A stretch of 64,000 nucleotides of DNA. Origin: Blastocatellia bacterium. Lineage in GTDB: Bacteria > Acidobacteriota > Blastocatellia > Chloracidobacteriales > JADJPF01. This document shows, piece by piece, positions 1-9,489 of the stretch. The notes beneath the pieces were generated by a model. The model saw only the letters and a list, made by a program, of their open reading frames with translations, had not been told where the DNA came from and did no database searches. A program made the translations under genes and the position numbers. Where the stretch lies: contig JADJPF010000013.1 in NCBI GenBank assembly GCA_016713405.1, positions 62,001 through 126,000 on the forward strand, given 5' to 3'. Position 1 is the first letter of the stretch; each line of letters begins with the position of its first letter.

Positions 1-117
1 ACCCCCTAGCAAAATAATTTAAGATTGTGATAGCTTGAAAAACTATTAATTTAATAGGCTTAATTGGATGAAATTATGGATATGTTTTCAACTACTTTGA
101 AATCAAAATTTAACTTA

Positions 118-157
118 AAACGATAAGTTAAGCAAGATTTAAGCTCTTGCTTAACTT
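118..157 (-). terminator. Rho-independent terminator of the dienelactone hydrolase gene
   Basis: Positions 125-137 and 145-157 form a perfect 13-bp inverted repeat with a 7-nt loop. It lies just past the minus-strand stop codon at 172. Read on the minus strand, the hairpin is followed within a few bases by a short T run. Positions 1-117 hold nothing else I can support. Confidence 0.6.
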
Positions 158-171
158 TGTATACTAAAGCT

Positions 172-845
172 TTATTGCAAATATTGTTGGTATAAGGCCA
201 AGACTCTTTGCCAAGCATCTTGGGATACAGTTTGGTTATAAACAGGGCGAGTATCATTAAAAAATCCATGATCTACATTTGGATAAATATGTATATCTGC
301 CATCTTACCTAAATTCTTTAAATTTTCTGCTAATTTATTTACAGCTTCAACAGGAACAAAAGCATCTTGTTCAGCATATAAACCTAATACAGCAGCTTTA
401 ATATTTGGTAGGTCTGGTTCAAAGTTTGGGTGAATACCATAAAAAACTACACAAGCACTTACATTTTCATTTTTTGATGCAGCATAAAGAGATAATTGTC
501 CACCCATACAAAAGCCTACTGTACCAATTTTTTTAGGTGTTACTGCTGAATGATTAAGTAAAAAATCTATTGCTGCACTAAGCTCTTTAGTTGCTTCATC
601 AATTTTTAGGCTCATCATTAGCTTACCTGCTTGGTCTGGCGATGTAGTAGATTCGCCATGATATAAATCTGGTGCTAGAGCTACATAGCCAGCAGCAGCA
701 AATCTATCTGCAACATCTTTAATATGAGGTACTAACCCCCACCATTCTTGTAGTACGACAACCGCAGGGCCTGGCCGCTTTCAGGTACTGCTAAATAACC
801 TGTTGTTGATGAACCATTATAAGGAATTTGTACCATTTCTCCCAT
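172..845 (-). CDS. Dienelactone hydrolase family protein (apparent frameshift)
   Basis: This is an alpha/beta hydrolase of the dienelactone hydrolase family, which cleaves ester or lactone bonds in small soluble substrates. The nucleophile elbow GFCMGG carries the family's usual Cys in place of Ser. The acid is in EQDAFVP and the His in DHGFFN, so the Cys-Asp-His triad is complete. The reading frame from the ATG at 843-845 gives a typical N-terminus (IPYNGSSTTGYLAVP) but breaks near 773-776. Adding one base to the GG at 773-774 restores PGPAVVVLQEWWG and joins the rest. The reconstructed protein is about 225 residues, normal for the family. The physiological substrate cannot be told from sequence. 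The divergent neighbour is a FadR-type regulator that could control it. Confidence 0.85.
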
Positions 846-1005
846 AAAATCTGCTCCTTTGTCAGGAATTAATGTCTAAACTTGTTAATTAGAAAAATGT
901 TATAGTAGCAAAGTTGATTCTAATAAGCCATCTGCTTATTACTACTAGCTATAAATCAAATTATTAAAAGTAAATTTTTGATAATGTTGCACTAAGGAGC
1001 AAAAC

Positions 1006-1718
1006 TTGGAGACAACAAATTTTTTCCCTATGGTAAAACGTAAGGTTTCAGATGAAATATTTTTAATGCTACAAGAAAAAATATTTTTAGGTGTATTAAA
1101 AGCAGGGGAAAAATTACCTCCAGAACGTGAACTCTCTCGTCAGCTTGGTGTGACTCGTGTGCCTTTAAGAGAAGCATTAAAACGCCTTCAAGCTATGAAA
1201 TTAGTAGAAGTTGACATGGAGATGGAATTTATATTTTAGATTATCAAAGCAATGGTAGTTTTGAGTTTTTGATGTCTGTAATTCAATCAGGACTTCCACT
1301 AGAAAAAAAGCTAGTCCAATCTGTGTTAGAGTTTCGCTTAATTGTTGTGCCAGAATTATTTCGTTTAGCAGCCAAAAATGCTACTGAAGAGAGTATAAAA
1401 AAACTAGAAGTTATTGTTGAACAAGAAAAACTTTCCTGTAATGACCGGGATAAATTAATGGAACTAGATTTTGAGTTTCATACAGAAGTTGCTCGTGCTA
1501 GTGGAAATGTATTTGCACAACTTTTATATAACTCACTACGTCCAGTTTATTTAACATTATCAAAAAAATTTTTTCAAACTATCCCAGACCTTAAACAAGT
1601 TCCAATACAAGCTGAATCTGTTGTTGCTTCACTTAAGAACCGTGATGCGGATAAACTAGCTAGAGATACTCGTTATTTTTTAGAATTAGTTAATGATTTT
1701 ATGCTTGCTAATTTATAG
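1006..1718 (+). CDS. GntR/FadR-family transcriptional regulator (apparent frameshift)
   Basis: This is a metabolite-responsive DNA-binding repressor or activator. The N-terminus is a GntR winged helix (residues about 10-75, with the typical LPPERELSRQLGVTRVPLREAL signature). The rest is an all-helical FCD effector domain, in which acidic and His residues (for example ELDFEFHTEVARASGN) usually bind a metal and a carboxylate ligand. The start is TTG at 1006, placed by the Shine-Dalgarno AAGGAG at 994-999; ATG 1030 is the alternative. The frame breaks near 1215. One extra C there restores VDHGDGIYILDY and links the two halves into a protein of about 237 residues. It is divergent from the dienelactone hydrolase gene, with a 160-bp shared promoter region. 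Confidence 0.85.
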
Positions 1719-1738
1719 GTAAGGGATTAATAGAATAA

Positions 1739-2143
1739 TTAATTTAGGTTGTTGGCTTTTTCTTCTAGATAGTTTCTTAAACATTTAATTAAGGAAGAAA
1801 TCTGCAAACTATCTTGTTGTATTGCAGCTACTTCAATTCTTTTCCCTAAAATACTAATAAACGGAAAACCAAAAGTTGCCCCATGTCCATAAAGTTTATC
1901 ACCTAAATCTATTAGAATAGCAAAATCCCCTTCAGATAAAGCTTTTTCTAATAAAACTAGATTTTCTTTTTCTGAGGATAAATACCATGGTATCAACTCT
2001 TTTAGTAAATCTTCTTTATCTTCATCAGGCATTGTTTTTGCTAGTAAATCTTGCAACGCTATTTTCCTAGTGTATTTATTTTGGATGAACAATTGTCTGC
2101 TGTGGGTTGGATTGTAGAGTAGCAAATAGGGATAGTCAAACAA
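1739..2143 (-). CDS. Hpt-domain-like phosphotransfer protein
   Basis: This is a 134-residue, mostly helical protein. Residues about 50-130 look like a histidine phosphotransfer (Hpt) domain. The segment LGDKLYGHGATFGF resembles the Hpt signature H-x-[KH]-G-x(4)-[LFG], and the following segment (ISILGKRIEVAAIQQD) resembles the downstream helix. Hpt domains relay phosphate between receiver domains in phosphorelays. Whether His in GHG is the phospho-acceptor is inferred. There is no kinase or receiver gene alongside. It ends close to and convergent with the FadR-type gene. Confidence 0.6.
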   Translation of the reverse strand: MFDYPYLLLYNPTHSRQLFIQNKYTRKIALQDLLAKTMPDEDKEDLLKELIPWYLSSEKENLVLLEKALSEGDFAILIDLGDKLYGHGATFGFPFISILGKRIEVAAIQQDSLQISSLIKCLRNYLEEKANNLN

Positions 2144-2340
2144 ATTTTATTATGTATTATATTAAAAAATATTTGTTAATTGCTTATAAATAATTAAGTT
2201 AGTTTAATATGTAGTGTATAAATTTTAACCACTACACTATATATAGTAAGTTTGAGTTAAAATTTTATTTATCTACTGCATTAACAATATTTAAGGTAAA
2301 AATATTAGATAGTTGACAAATTAATGATAATTACTTAAAT

Positions 2341-2390
2341 AAAAAGAAAAATGGCATTGCAAAATAACTAATTTTGCAATGCCAAAAAAG
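2341..2390 (-). terminator. Strong intrinsic terminator after the DUF4388-TPR gene
   Basis: Positions 2353-2365 and 2371-2383 form a perfect 13-bp stem with a 5-nt loop (AACTA). Read on the minus strand it is followed by an ATTTTTCTTTTT run, which suits termination of the gene ending at 2405. The rest of 2144-2404 is AT-rich spacer. Confidence 0.85.
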
Positions 2391-2404
2391 ATTGAGTTTA
2401 AGAT

Positions 2405-3868
2405 TTATTTTTTTAATATTTTGGAAAAGATTGAGCCAACATCAGCATTCCAAATAGAACTATCTTTTTTCAATTTTTCTTTTGCAACTGCATTTTGAGG
2501 GTCAATACTTAGTACACTTTTATACATTTGCTCTGCTTTTGATGACATGTTGCTTTGCTCATAAATGCTAGCTAATTGAAGTCTTGGCTCAATAGCACTA
2601 GACTCTAATTCACAGCACCTAATTAATAATCCTTCAGCTTCTTTACGTGCGCCAGAACGCTTAACCAAAATCAATGAAAGTGCTAATAAATATTTAGCTG
2701 TATCTGGAGATAAATCAATAGATTGACGAAAAGCTATTTCTGCTTTACGTAAATCTCCGGTACGTAGCAGTTGTTTACCTTGAATAAATAATTGTTCTGC
2801 TTGTTCATTTTCTTGTGAATCTTTAGCACCTGTAGAAGAACGGATTTTAATACCTGCTAAAGCTTCTAATTTAGCTGTGTTTATTTTATTAGACTTGGCT
2901 GGCTGTGGTTGGTCTAACCTACATGTTTGATATTGTTGGGTTGGTTGAGCTTGTACTACAGCTTGAGCTTGCACTACAGGCTGAGCTTGTACTACAGGTT
3001 GAGCTTGGGCCTGGGCTGTTTGCAAACTGCTATAAGTTTGATCTAATGGTGAAAGCTTGCGATAAGCTCCAGATGCCCTTGGTAAAGATGCTGTTGGCGC
3101 ACTAACAGGTACAGCTTTGATTGGATTTCCACTAGCATTAGCAAGCTTTACAGAGGTACGAATATCTATAGTTTCTTCTAATGGGTCTAAAACACCTGTT
3201 GCTAGAAGCACATATAGGATTCTAAGTACATCCATTTCTGGTAAACCACTACTAGAAACTAGATGAGAAACTGTTTTTGCTGTATCAATTAGAGACAAAA
3301 TATAGCCTTCTTGAGGTGTAAGGCTTAATCGTTTAGTCCGATTAAAAAGGTCTGTAACAGGTAAAACATATTGTGTTAAATCTCCTATAACACTACAAAT
3401 ATAGTTTTCATCCTGTAAATTACGTATACCATTAGCTAAAATATCTAACGCACGTATTTGAATCTTAAATTCATGGTCTGCTGTTTTACTGCTATCAAAA
3501 GTATATTCCCCCACTTCCCAGTTAAAACAAGTTATTTCCATACTAGAAATTAAATCATACTCAGCTTTTACTAATTTTTCATGGTTAACTAAATTATAGG
3601 CTTGTAATAAAAAAGTTAATGGTTGAGTTCGATTAACATGTTGTTTTATGGATTCTAAATGTTCGCTTGCAAGTTCTCCAGTGTTAACTAAATGCTGTCC
3701 CAATTCTTCATCTGGCAAATTGCTAATACCAAAAACTAAACAACCTGACTCAAAAAATAAAGCTTTAAGAATTCTGTTTTGACGCAAACGTAATATACCA
3801 CTCATTTCTGCTTCATCTATATCACGTAAAAAATCAATATAAAATTTACGATCAAATTGTCCTAACAT
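2405..3868 (-). CDS. DUF4388 (PatA N-terminal-like) protein with C-terminal TPR repeats
   Basis: This 487-residue soluble protein has two recognisable parts. The N-terminal 130 residues match the DUF4388/PatA type, with the usual pattern GILRLRQNRILKALFFESG followed by LVFGISNLPDEELGQ. DUF4388 proteins in delta-proteobacteria and acidobacteria are linked to gliding, polarity and chemosensory signalling. A low-complexity linker around residues 280-320 holds tandem QAQPVVQAQ units, and the C-terminus has about three TPR units (QLLRTGDLRKAEIAFRQSI, YEQSNMSSKAEQMYKSVL). This suggests a scaffold that binds partners through the TPRs. It is transcribed alone, with a strong terminator downstream. Confidence 0.75.
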   Translation of the reverse strand: MLGQFDRKFYIDFLRDIDEAEMSGILRLRQNRILKALFFESGCLVFGISNLPDEELGQHLVNTGELASEHLESIKQHVNRTQPLTFLLQAYNLVNHEKLVKAEYDLISSMEITCFNWEVGEYTFDSSKTADHEFKIQIRALDILANGIRNLQDENYICSVIGDLTQYVLPVTDLFNRTKRLSLTPQEGYILSLIDTAKTVSHLVSSSGLPEMDVLRILYVLLATGVLDPLEETIDIRTSVKLANASGNPIKAVPVSAPTASLPRASGAYRKLSPLDQTYSSLQTAQAQAQPVVQAQPVVQAQAVVQAQPTQQYQTCRLDQPQPAKSNKINTAKLEALAGIKIRSSTGAKDSQENEQAEQLFIQGKQLLRTGDLRKAEIAFRQSIDLSPDTAKYLLALSLILVKRSGARKEAEGLLIRCCELESSAIEPRLQLASIYEQSNMSSKAEQMYKSVLSIDPQNAVAKEKLKKDSSIWNADVGSIFSKILKK

Positions 3869-4231
3869 TATTATTTATACCTCTCAATAAGTATTTAATT
3901 GTTATATCTAACTTACTCTTTAAGCTTAAGTTAAAGAGTTGTTAATTTTTCAAGAAACTATTTTCCCCTATCAATTTAATATATATTTTCCCCATAATAT
4001 TTATCTTAATCTTTTGCTTTATATTTTTAGGATAAAATGTTTTAGATTTAAGTAAATTTGATAGGATATTTTAAACTCAAATATAGCTACAAATATAAAC
4101 TTTATTTTCAAATAATAACAAGATAAAGTTTACTAAAAAATAGGTAAATTTATTATTATCAGCAATAATAGTTTTTTAATATATAAATTTATTATTTTAT
4201 CGGTACTTTGTTTTTTTAAGGAGCAATACTT
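3869..4231. other. Divergent intergenic region (363 bp)
   Basis: A very AT-rich spacer between two divergent genes that must hold both promoters. I see no convincing -35/-10 pair above the AT background, no RNA-like structure and no conserved ORF. Confidence 0.5.
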
Positions 4232-5097
4232 ATGCAAAAAGTTCGTAAAGCCATTTTTCCTGCTGCTGGATTAGGTACTAGGTTTTTACCTGCTACTAAA
4301 GTTATTCCTAAAGAAATGCTAACTTTAGTTGATAAACCCTTGATTCAATATGGCGTTGAAGAGGCTATTAGCAGTGGAATTGAAAATATTGTTATTATAA
4401 CTGGACGTGGCAAATATGCTTTAGAAGATCACTTTGATACTAGTTTTGAATTAGAACAAACTCTATTAGAACGTGGTAAAGAAGCAAATTTGGCGGAATT
4501 AAATAAACTTACTAGTTTGGCGGAATTTTCCTATGTAAGACAAAGAAAAGCTTTAGGATTAGGACATGCTGTATTAATGGGTAAAAATTTAATTGGCAAT
4601 GAGCCTTTTGCCGTAATATTGCCAGATGATATTGTAGATTCTCAAGAACCTTGCTTAAAACAAATGATGGAAGTTTATGAAAAGTATCAAGCTCCTGTAA
4701 TTGCAGTTACAGAAATAGAAGGGCCAAACATTTCCCGATTTGGCGTAATTGCACATGAAAAAATAACAGATCAAATCTATAAAATTACTGACATGGTAGA
4801 AAAACCACCTTTGAACAAGCACCTTCAAAACTTGCTATTATTGGTCGCTATATTTTAACTCCTGATTTGTTCCCAGTTTTAGAACAAACAGGTAAAGGAA
4901 CTGGTGGGGAAATACAACTTACAGACGCTATGAGAAAGTTACTTGAAAAACGTCCATTTTATGCTTGTAAATTTAATGGTAAAAGACACGACGGAGGCGA
5001 TAAATTAGGCTTTTTAATAGCCACAATAGAATTTGCTCTAAAACGCAAAGAATTTGCTAATGATCTAAAAGAATATCTAAGAACTTTAAGTCTTTAA
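4232..5097 (+). CDS. galU: UTP--glucose-1-phosphate uridylyltransferase (apparent frameshift)
   Basis: GalU makes UDP-glucose from UTP and glucose-1-phosphate for envelope and storage polysaccharides. The N-terminal nucleotide-binding signature AAGLGTRFLPATKVIPKEM (residues about 11-29) is diagnostic. DKPLIQYGVEEA, the metal-site region ILPDDIV and DMVEKP follow. The frame breaks in the T3 run at 4810-4812; one extra T restores EQAPSKLAIIGRYILTPDLF and connects to GTGGEIQLTDAM, giving about 289 residues, the family's normal length. The start ATG is set by AAGGAG 8 nt upstream. It is monocistronic and convergent with the next gene over a shared terminator. Confidence 0.93.
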
Positions 5098-5103
5098 CCT
5101 AGC

Positions 5104-5141
5104 AAAAAAGCAGGCTCAAAATTTAGGCTTTGTAGCCTGCT
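5104..5141 (-). terminator. Terminator between convergent galU and HARE-HTH genes
   Basis: AGCAGGCT at 5109-5116 pairs with AGCCTGCT at 5134-5141 (8 bp, 17-nt loop). On the minus strand the stem is followed directly by six T, so it fits the end of the minus-strand gene best. It may also help terminate galU. Confidence 0.7.
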
Positions 5142-5146
5142 AATAA

Positions 5147-5797
5147 CTATAGTTTTTGTCTTGTTAAACTTCCTGACCCTCGTCGGCTATTTCGTAGAGC
5201 ATTGGCTGCTGATTTGTCCTCAGTTTCATCTAGTGACATTGCTACTTCAGGGAATTTTTCCATTATGTTTATTGCTGCATCAAAAATCGCAGGTTGATTA
5301 ATTCTGTAATATCTTAAAAGTAAAGCAATATCGCTTGCTGAGGCTGATTCAGCACGTCCAGAATGAACTCCTAACAAAAGCAAATGATTAGTAACATTAG
5401 CTCCTGCTGCTCGCATTCCTGCTAAAAGCTCATGAATGAAATTAGCTCTTAGATCTTCTGCTAAAGCCATGATAGAGTTATAAAACTTTTCGCATAAATT
5501 ATTAATGCTTATTTTCATTAATATAACTTTAAGACGAGAAGGCTGTTCTACTACTTTAGCCGTCTCATCATTCCACTCTCTTAGAGCATATTTTCTTGGC
5601 CCAACTTGGATAAATAAAGATTTTTTACCATTGCGTTGTATATCGGTATAAAGTCGTCCTGCTAGAGAGGCATCAGGTGTGAGCCCTCCAACAATTAAAA
5701 GTCCGTTAGTTGTTGCGGCTGCAATGATTTCTTTGGCTGTCATTGGGCGGCGTTCTTTTCTTAAAATTTCAAGGGCTGCTTCTCTATAACTCATCAC
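5147..5797 (-). CDS. HARE-HTH domain protein
   Basis: Residues 1-75 form a winged helix of the HARE-HTH class (HB1, ASXL, restriction endonuclease, RpoE): SYREAALEILRKERRPMTAKEI, then LYTDIQRNGKKSLFIQVGPRKYAL. In bacteria this domain is found in the RNA polymerase delta subunit and in restriction proteins, and is thought to bind DNA or nucleoprotein. The remaining 140 residues are helical, resemble no family I recognise, and carry a basic tail. The start is placed by AGGAG upstream of the tandem Met codons. The length and unknown C-terminus argue against it being RpoE itself. Confidence 0.7.
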   Translation of the reverse strand: MMSYREAALEILRKERRPMTAKEIIAAATTNGLLIVGGLTPDASLAGRLYTDIQRNGKKSLFIQVGPRKYALREWNDETAKVVEQPSRLKVILMKISINNLCEKFYNSIMALAEDLRANFIHELLAGMRAAGANVTNHLLLLGVHSGRAESASASDIALLLRYYRINQPAIFDAAINIMEKFPEVAMSLDETEDKSAANALRNSRRGSGSLTRQKL

Positions 5798-5962
5798 GGC
5801 TTTTTTCTCCTCTTTTACTACGAATTGGCTAGAGGGTATATTAAGCCTATAGCTATGTCAAGTAGCTTCTGAACTATTGGTTGTATCTTATTGATTATAA
5901 AGGATTTTATTGTAGTAAATATTTAATTCTTACGAAAAAGTACTAGGCGATCAATTAAACCA

Positions 5963-6098
5963 CTACTAAATGTGGTCTGTTTTTTTATTACTCATTCTAT
6001 AGGGGATTACAGTTTTTTATTGAGTAAGTAAGCTACTTGATAAGTGGACATACTACTAAATGTTGTCTTGTGCTTACTTACTCATTCTATTGTGGGTC
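5963..6098. repeat. Imperfect direct repeat (90-bp period) with an internal 13-bp inverted repeat
   Basis: CTACTAAATGTGGTCT at 5963 and CTACTAAATGTTGTCT at 6053 are each followed 9 nt later by TTACTCATTCTAT, so a unit of about 43 bp is repeated. Within the interval, TGAGTAAGTAAGC (6021-6033) and GCTTACTTACTCA (6072-6084) are perfect reverse complements. This lies in the roughly 300-bp gap between the HARE-HTH gene start and the DUF1015 gene end. It could fold as a long hairpin downstream of the minus-strand DUF1015 gene. No ORF is present. Confidence 0.6.
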
Positions 6099-6101
6099 AA
6101 T

Positions 6102-7325
6102 TTAGATTAAATGTATTAGCATTCCAGATCTTAATTTTGGCTCAAACCAAGTTGACTTAGGAGGCATAATTTCATTAGCATCAGCAATATTCATTAAGTC
6201 ATCTAAAGTAGTTGGATAAAGAGAAAATGCTACTTGAACTTTACCTGAATCAACTAGTTTTTCTAGTTCTTCAGTTCCTCTAATACCACCTACAAAGTCA
6301 ATTCGTTTATCTGTACGTGGATCTTGAATATTTAGTATTGGAGCTAAAAGATTGTTTTGTAAGATACTTACATCTAAAGAATCAATTACATTTTGGCTAC
6401 TTGTTTTTTCTTTTGGACTTAACCCATACCATTTTTTATTTAGGTACATGCTAAATTCACCTTTATTAACGGGGCTAGCAGGGGCGTTTTCTGTAACTAC
6501 AAAATCTTTTTCTATAGCAGCTACAAAATCAGTTTCGCTATGATTATTTAAGTCTTTTACTACGCGATTATAAGGCAGTATACGTAACTGATCTGACGGA
6601 AACATTACAGCAAGAAAATAGTTGTATTCTTCTGTCCCAGTGTGGTTAGGATTTTCTGCTTTTAATGACGCTCTAGCGCGGCTAGCACTAGCAGCGCGAT
6701 GATGTCCATCTGCAATATACGACAGTGGGACAGCTTCAAAAGCTTTAGCTAATTTTTCTGTATCACTAACTTTCCAAATTGTATGACTTATTGAATCTGA
6801 AGCCACAAAATCAAAGTATGGCTTAGTAGCTATTACTTCTTCAACTATTTGATTTATTTCTATTTGTCCACGATAGGTAAGAAAAACCGGCCCTGTTTGC
6901 GCTCTTAAGGTTATTATATGGCGAGTGCGATCATCTTCTTTATCTTTACGGGTTTTTTCATGCTTTTTAATTATATCGTTGTCATATTCGTCAACTGGGC
7001 AGCAGCCAACTACGCCTATTTGAGTATGTTCGCCCATTTTTAAGCGGTAAACATAAAGCATTGGGCTTTCTTCTAGTGTTAAAGGAACTTCTTGTTGTAA
7101 ACGCTGAAAATTTTCTAACCCTTTTTGATAAACTTCATCACTATAAAGATCTGTGTCAACAGGTAAGTCTATTTCTGGACGAGAAACATGCAATAAACTC
7201 CAAGGATTTCCAGCAGCTAAAAGACGTGCTTCTTCACTATTGACTACATCATAAGGAACGGCTGCAACTTCTATCACCCGTTCTGTAGTAGGTTGTAAAG
7301 CTTGAAATGGACGCACCATTACCAT
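6102..7325 (-). CDS. DUF1015 family protein
   Basis: A 407-residue cytosolic protein of the DUF1015 family. The N-terminal RPFQALQP and the block IADGHHRAASASRAR (about residues 210-225) are the family's most conserved features, and MFPSDQLRILPYNRVV follows. Some DUF1015 members have been reported, as I recall without certainty, to be phosphotransfer enzymes acting on serine; family members often sit near serine-biosynthesis genes, but none is present here. The ATG at 7325 is preceded by a purine-rich AGGAGAAA. It heads a minus-strand run with the membrane protein and amidase further upstream. Confidence 0.85.
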   Translation of the reverse strand: MVMVRPFQALQPTTERVIEVAAVPYDVVNSEEARLLAAGNPWSLLHVSRPEIDLPVDTDLYSDEVYQKGLENFQRLQQEVPLTLEESPMLYVYRLKMGEHTQIGVVGCCPVDEYDNDIIKKHEKTRKDKEDDRTRHIITLRAQTGPVFLTYRGQIEINQIVEEVIATKPYFDFVASDSISHTIWKVSDTEKLAKAFEAVPLSYIADGHHRAASASRARASLKAENPNHTGTEEYNYFLAVMFPSDQLRILPYNRVVKDLNNHSETDFVAAIEKDFVVTENAPASPVNKGEFSMYLNKKWYGLSPKEKTSSQNVIDSLDVSILQNNLLAPILNIQDPRTDKRIDFVGGIRGTEELEKLVDSGKVQVAFSLYPTTLDDLMNIADANEIMPPKSTWFEPKLRSGMLIHLI

Positions 7326-7402
7326 AGATTTTTCTCCTAATTTATTTGTATTTTTTATTTTTTGGGGATTTCGAGCATTTTATGAGAAGCTTTAGCAAAA
7401 AG

Positions 7403-7993
7403 CTATTCTTTACGGCGTTCTTTTAGTAACTCAACAATATCGCCTAAATGACGCTCAATAGATTGTAGTGTAGCAAGCTGATTATTTGAAATATCAGTAT
7501 TGGTTGTTTCTGGTAATTGAATGGCATTTCGAGATTTTAATTTTAAGGTATCACGAGCTTCAAGGATTTTATTACGAAATTCATGAGCATTAATAATACC
7601 TGTAAGATCCATATTAGCTTGACCAGCACTATTACCAGCAGTTTCAAATTTAAGAATACTTAAATGGAAATGTCTAAGAAGTGGCCCTTCAATAAAGGTT
7701 ACATCTTGAATATTTTCTAATGGAATAGTTTTTTCTACTTGAAATAAAATGCCTTTTCGATAACGAAGGGTTTTATTACCTAATTGGCATTCTAATCTAT
7801 CAAAATAATGACGCGCCCACCATTGACCAAGACCTAAAAACCAAATTAAAGCAAATGGTAGCCCAACAATAGTACTTGCAATAGCAAACCCAATGGTTAT
7901 AACTAAATAGGGACGAATTAAAGGGTTAAACTTAGCTTGAACAGGTTGAGATTCTAATTTATTGCTTTCGGGTAAAATTTCTAGGTTATTCAT
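7403..7993 (-). CDS. PH-domain-like (bPH2/DUF304) membrane protein
   Basis: A 196-residue protein. Two close transmembrane segments (about residues 28-58, PYLVITIGFAIASTIVGLP and FALIWFLGLGQWW) precede a bacterial PH-like domain: LGNKTLRYRKGILFQVEKTIPLENIQDVTFIEGPLLRHF. This matches bPH2/YdbS-type proteins, whose function is mostly unknown. The C-terminal tail ends in a short amphipathic helix (LQSIERHLGDIVELLKERRK) that could mediate oligomerisation. The gene lies 30 nt downstream of the amidase gene in the same direction, so they are probably co-transcribed. Confidence 0.75.
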   Translation of the reverse strand: MNNLEILPESNKLESQPVQAKFNPLIRPYLVITIGFAIASTIVGLPFALIWFLGLGQWWARHYFDRLECQLGNKTLRYRKGILFQVEKTIPLENIQDVTFIEGPLLRHFHLSILKFETAGNSAGQANMDLTGIINAHEFRNKILEARDTLKLKSRNAIQLPETTNTDISNNQLATLQSIERHLGDIVELLKERRKE

Positions 7994-8023
7994 AATTAAT
8001 AATCAAATTTGGTAAAAGAGTTT

Positions 8024-9469
8024 TTAGAGTTTAGGAGGCTTAAAGCCACCTGTAAGATTTTCCATTAGTCCAGCTATTTCCAATAATCGCCAATCTTGCC
8101 AACGTCTAGCATGGATTTGCACACCAATTGGTAGCCCTAAAGGTGAAACCCCAATAGGAATTACTGCTATTGGATTAGCTAAAACTGTTGTTGGGCAATT
8201 AAATGGGGCAAAAAAATCTGTGTAAGGTATTTGCCTAGAATCTACAGGTATTTGGCTACCTGTTTTACAGTGCTTAAACGCGCTACTTGTTCCAACAGGC
8301 GTTAACCACACATCATAAGTCGTAAAAAATTCGTCTGCCGTTTGAATAAATTTATCTCTAGCTTGTAAAGCATACATTAATTTACGGTTAGAGCTATTTA
8401 TTCCTTTAATTAAACTTTTAAGAAATCTAGTATTAGGGAATTTATAACGAAGCCATAATTTAGGTAAAAACTTTAGTGCTGTTATAGGAAGTGATGCAAG
8501 AATATCTGATGCTCCGCAAATTATTCCCCAAACTTCTTGAATTTGTTCTAAATCAAAGTCTTTTGGTTGTGCTTCTTCTACTTTACAACCTTCTTTTGTT
8601 AGTAGATCAAGAAACTGCTGAAATAATTTTTTAGTTTCTTGACAAACTGTACCTAATTTTAGATTGTAAGCCACTTTTAGCCCTTTTAGTGTTGTTATAG
8701 AAGGCTGATTTTTTAGCTCTACAGGAGGGACTAACCAGTTATTAGTATCTTTGTCCCAAACTATACTTATAGCAAGCTTTAAGTCTTCTATATTTCGGGT
8801 CATGGGGCCACAAGTCACCATACTGCGACCAACTTTAGGTTGGTCAGGGAAAAGCAAATGTCCAAAGTCTGATAAAGCATGCTCGGTTGGTCTAATAGTT
8901 GTAATTCCACAGCAATGAGCAGGAACACGAAGAGAGCCGCCAATGTCGCTTCCTAAACATATTGGAGTAAACCCAGATGCTAATGCTGCGGCTGAACCTC
9001 CAGAACTGCCGCCAACAATATGATCTAAGTGATAAGGGTTTGAAGTTCGACCAAATAAAGCACTGTTTGATTGCCAATCAAAAGCAAAATCAGGAGCATT
9101 TGTCTTACCCATAAGAATAGCTCCAGCTTGTTTTAACTTAGCAACTAGGGTGGCATCCTCCTTTGGCACATAGTTTTTATATAAAGGATTACTAAAACAA
9201 GTTTTTAGGTTAGCTGTAATAAAAGTGTCTTTAGCTGTAAAAGGGACTCCATGAAGTGGGCCCCAAACTTTACCTTTAGCTAAAGCTTCATCAGCTTCTT
9301 TAGCTTTTTTTCTTGCGTCTTCTTCATTTAATGTAATTACTGCATTTATCTTAGGGTTATGTTCTGCAATACGCTTAAAATGAATGTCTAAAGCTTCGCT
9401 TGAAGAAGTTTCACGCGCCAAAATAGCTTTTGCTATTTGAGTTGCAGATTTGTAATATAATTTATCCAT
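8024..9469 (-). CDS. Amidase-signature family enzyme
   Basis: A hydrolase of the amidase signature superfamily (GatA, fatty-acid amide hydrolase and others). The Ser-cisSer-Lys triad is intact: Lys80 in VPFTAKD, Ser155 in the Gly/Ser-rich VGGSSGGSAA, and Ser179 in GSDIGGSLR. The length of 481 residues is normal. It is unlikely to be GatA, since no gatB or gatC is nearby and the C-terminal half resembles general amidases such as 6-aminohexanoate or fatty-acid amide hydrolases. The substrate is unknown. It sits 20 nt downstream of an AAA ATPase gene and upstream of the PH-like membrane protein. Confidence 0.88.
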   Translation of the reverse strand: MDKLYYKSATQIAKAILARETSSSEALDIHFKRIAEHNPKINAVITLNEEDARKKAKEADEALAKGKVWGPLHGVPFTAKDTFITANLKTCFSNPLYKNYVPKEDATLVAKLKQAGAILMGKTNAPDFAFDWQSNSALFGRTSNPYHLDHIVGGSSGGSAAALASGFTPICLGSDIGGSLRVPAHCCGITTIRPTEHALSDFGHLLFPDQPKVGRSMVTCGPMTRNIEDLKLAISIVWDKDTNNWLVPPVELKNQPSITTLKGLKVAYNLKLGTVCQETKKLFQQFLDLLTKEGCKVEEAQPKDFDLEQIQEVWGIICGASDILASLPITALKFLPKLWLRYKFPNTRFLKSLIKGINSSNRKLMYALQARDKFIQTADEFFTTYDVWLTPVGTSSAFKHCKTGSQIPVDSRQIPYTDFFAPFNCPTTVLANPIAVIPIGVSPLGLPIGVQIHARRWQDWRLLEIAGLMENLTGGFKPPKL

Positions 9470-9489
9470 TAAGCATACTTTCTTAAGTT

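Noticed and set aside
60..269. Minus-strand open frame overlapping the dienelactone hydrolase 3' end
   Set aside because: It overlaps a conserved gene in another frame and has no family match or RBS.
2313..2341. TTGACA with a poor -10, pointing right
   Set aside because: It points into a terminator with no gene downstream, so it is not a credible promoter.
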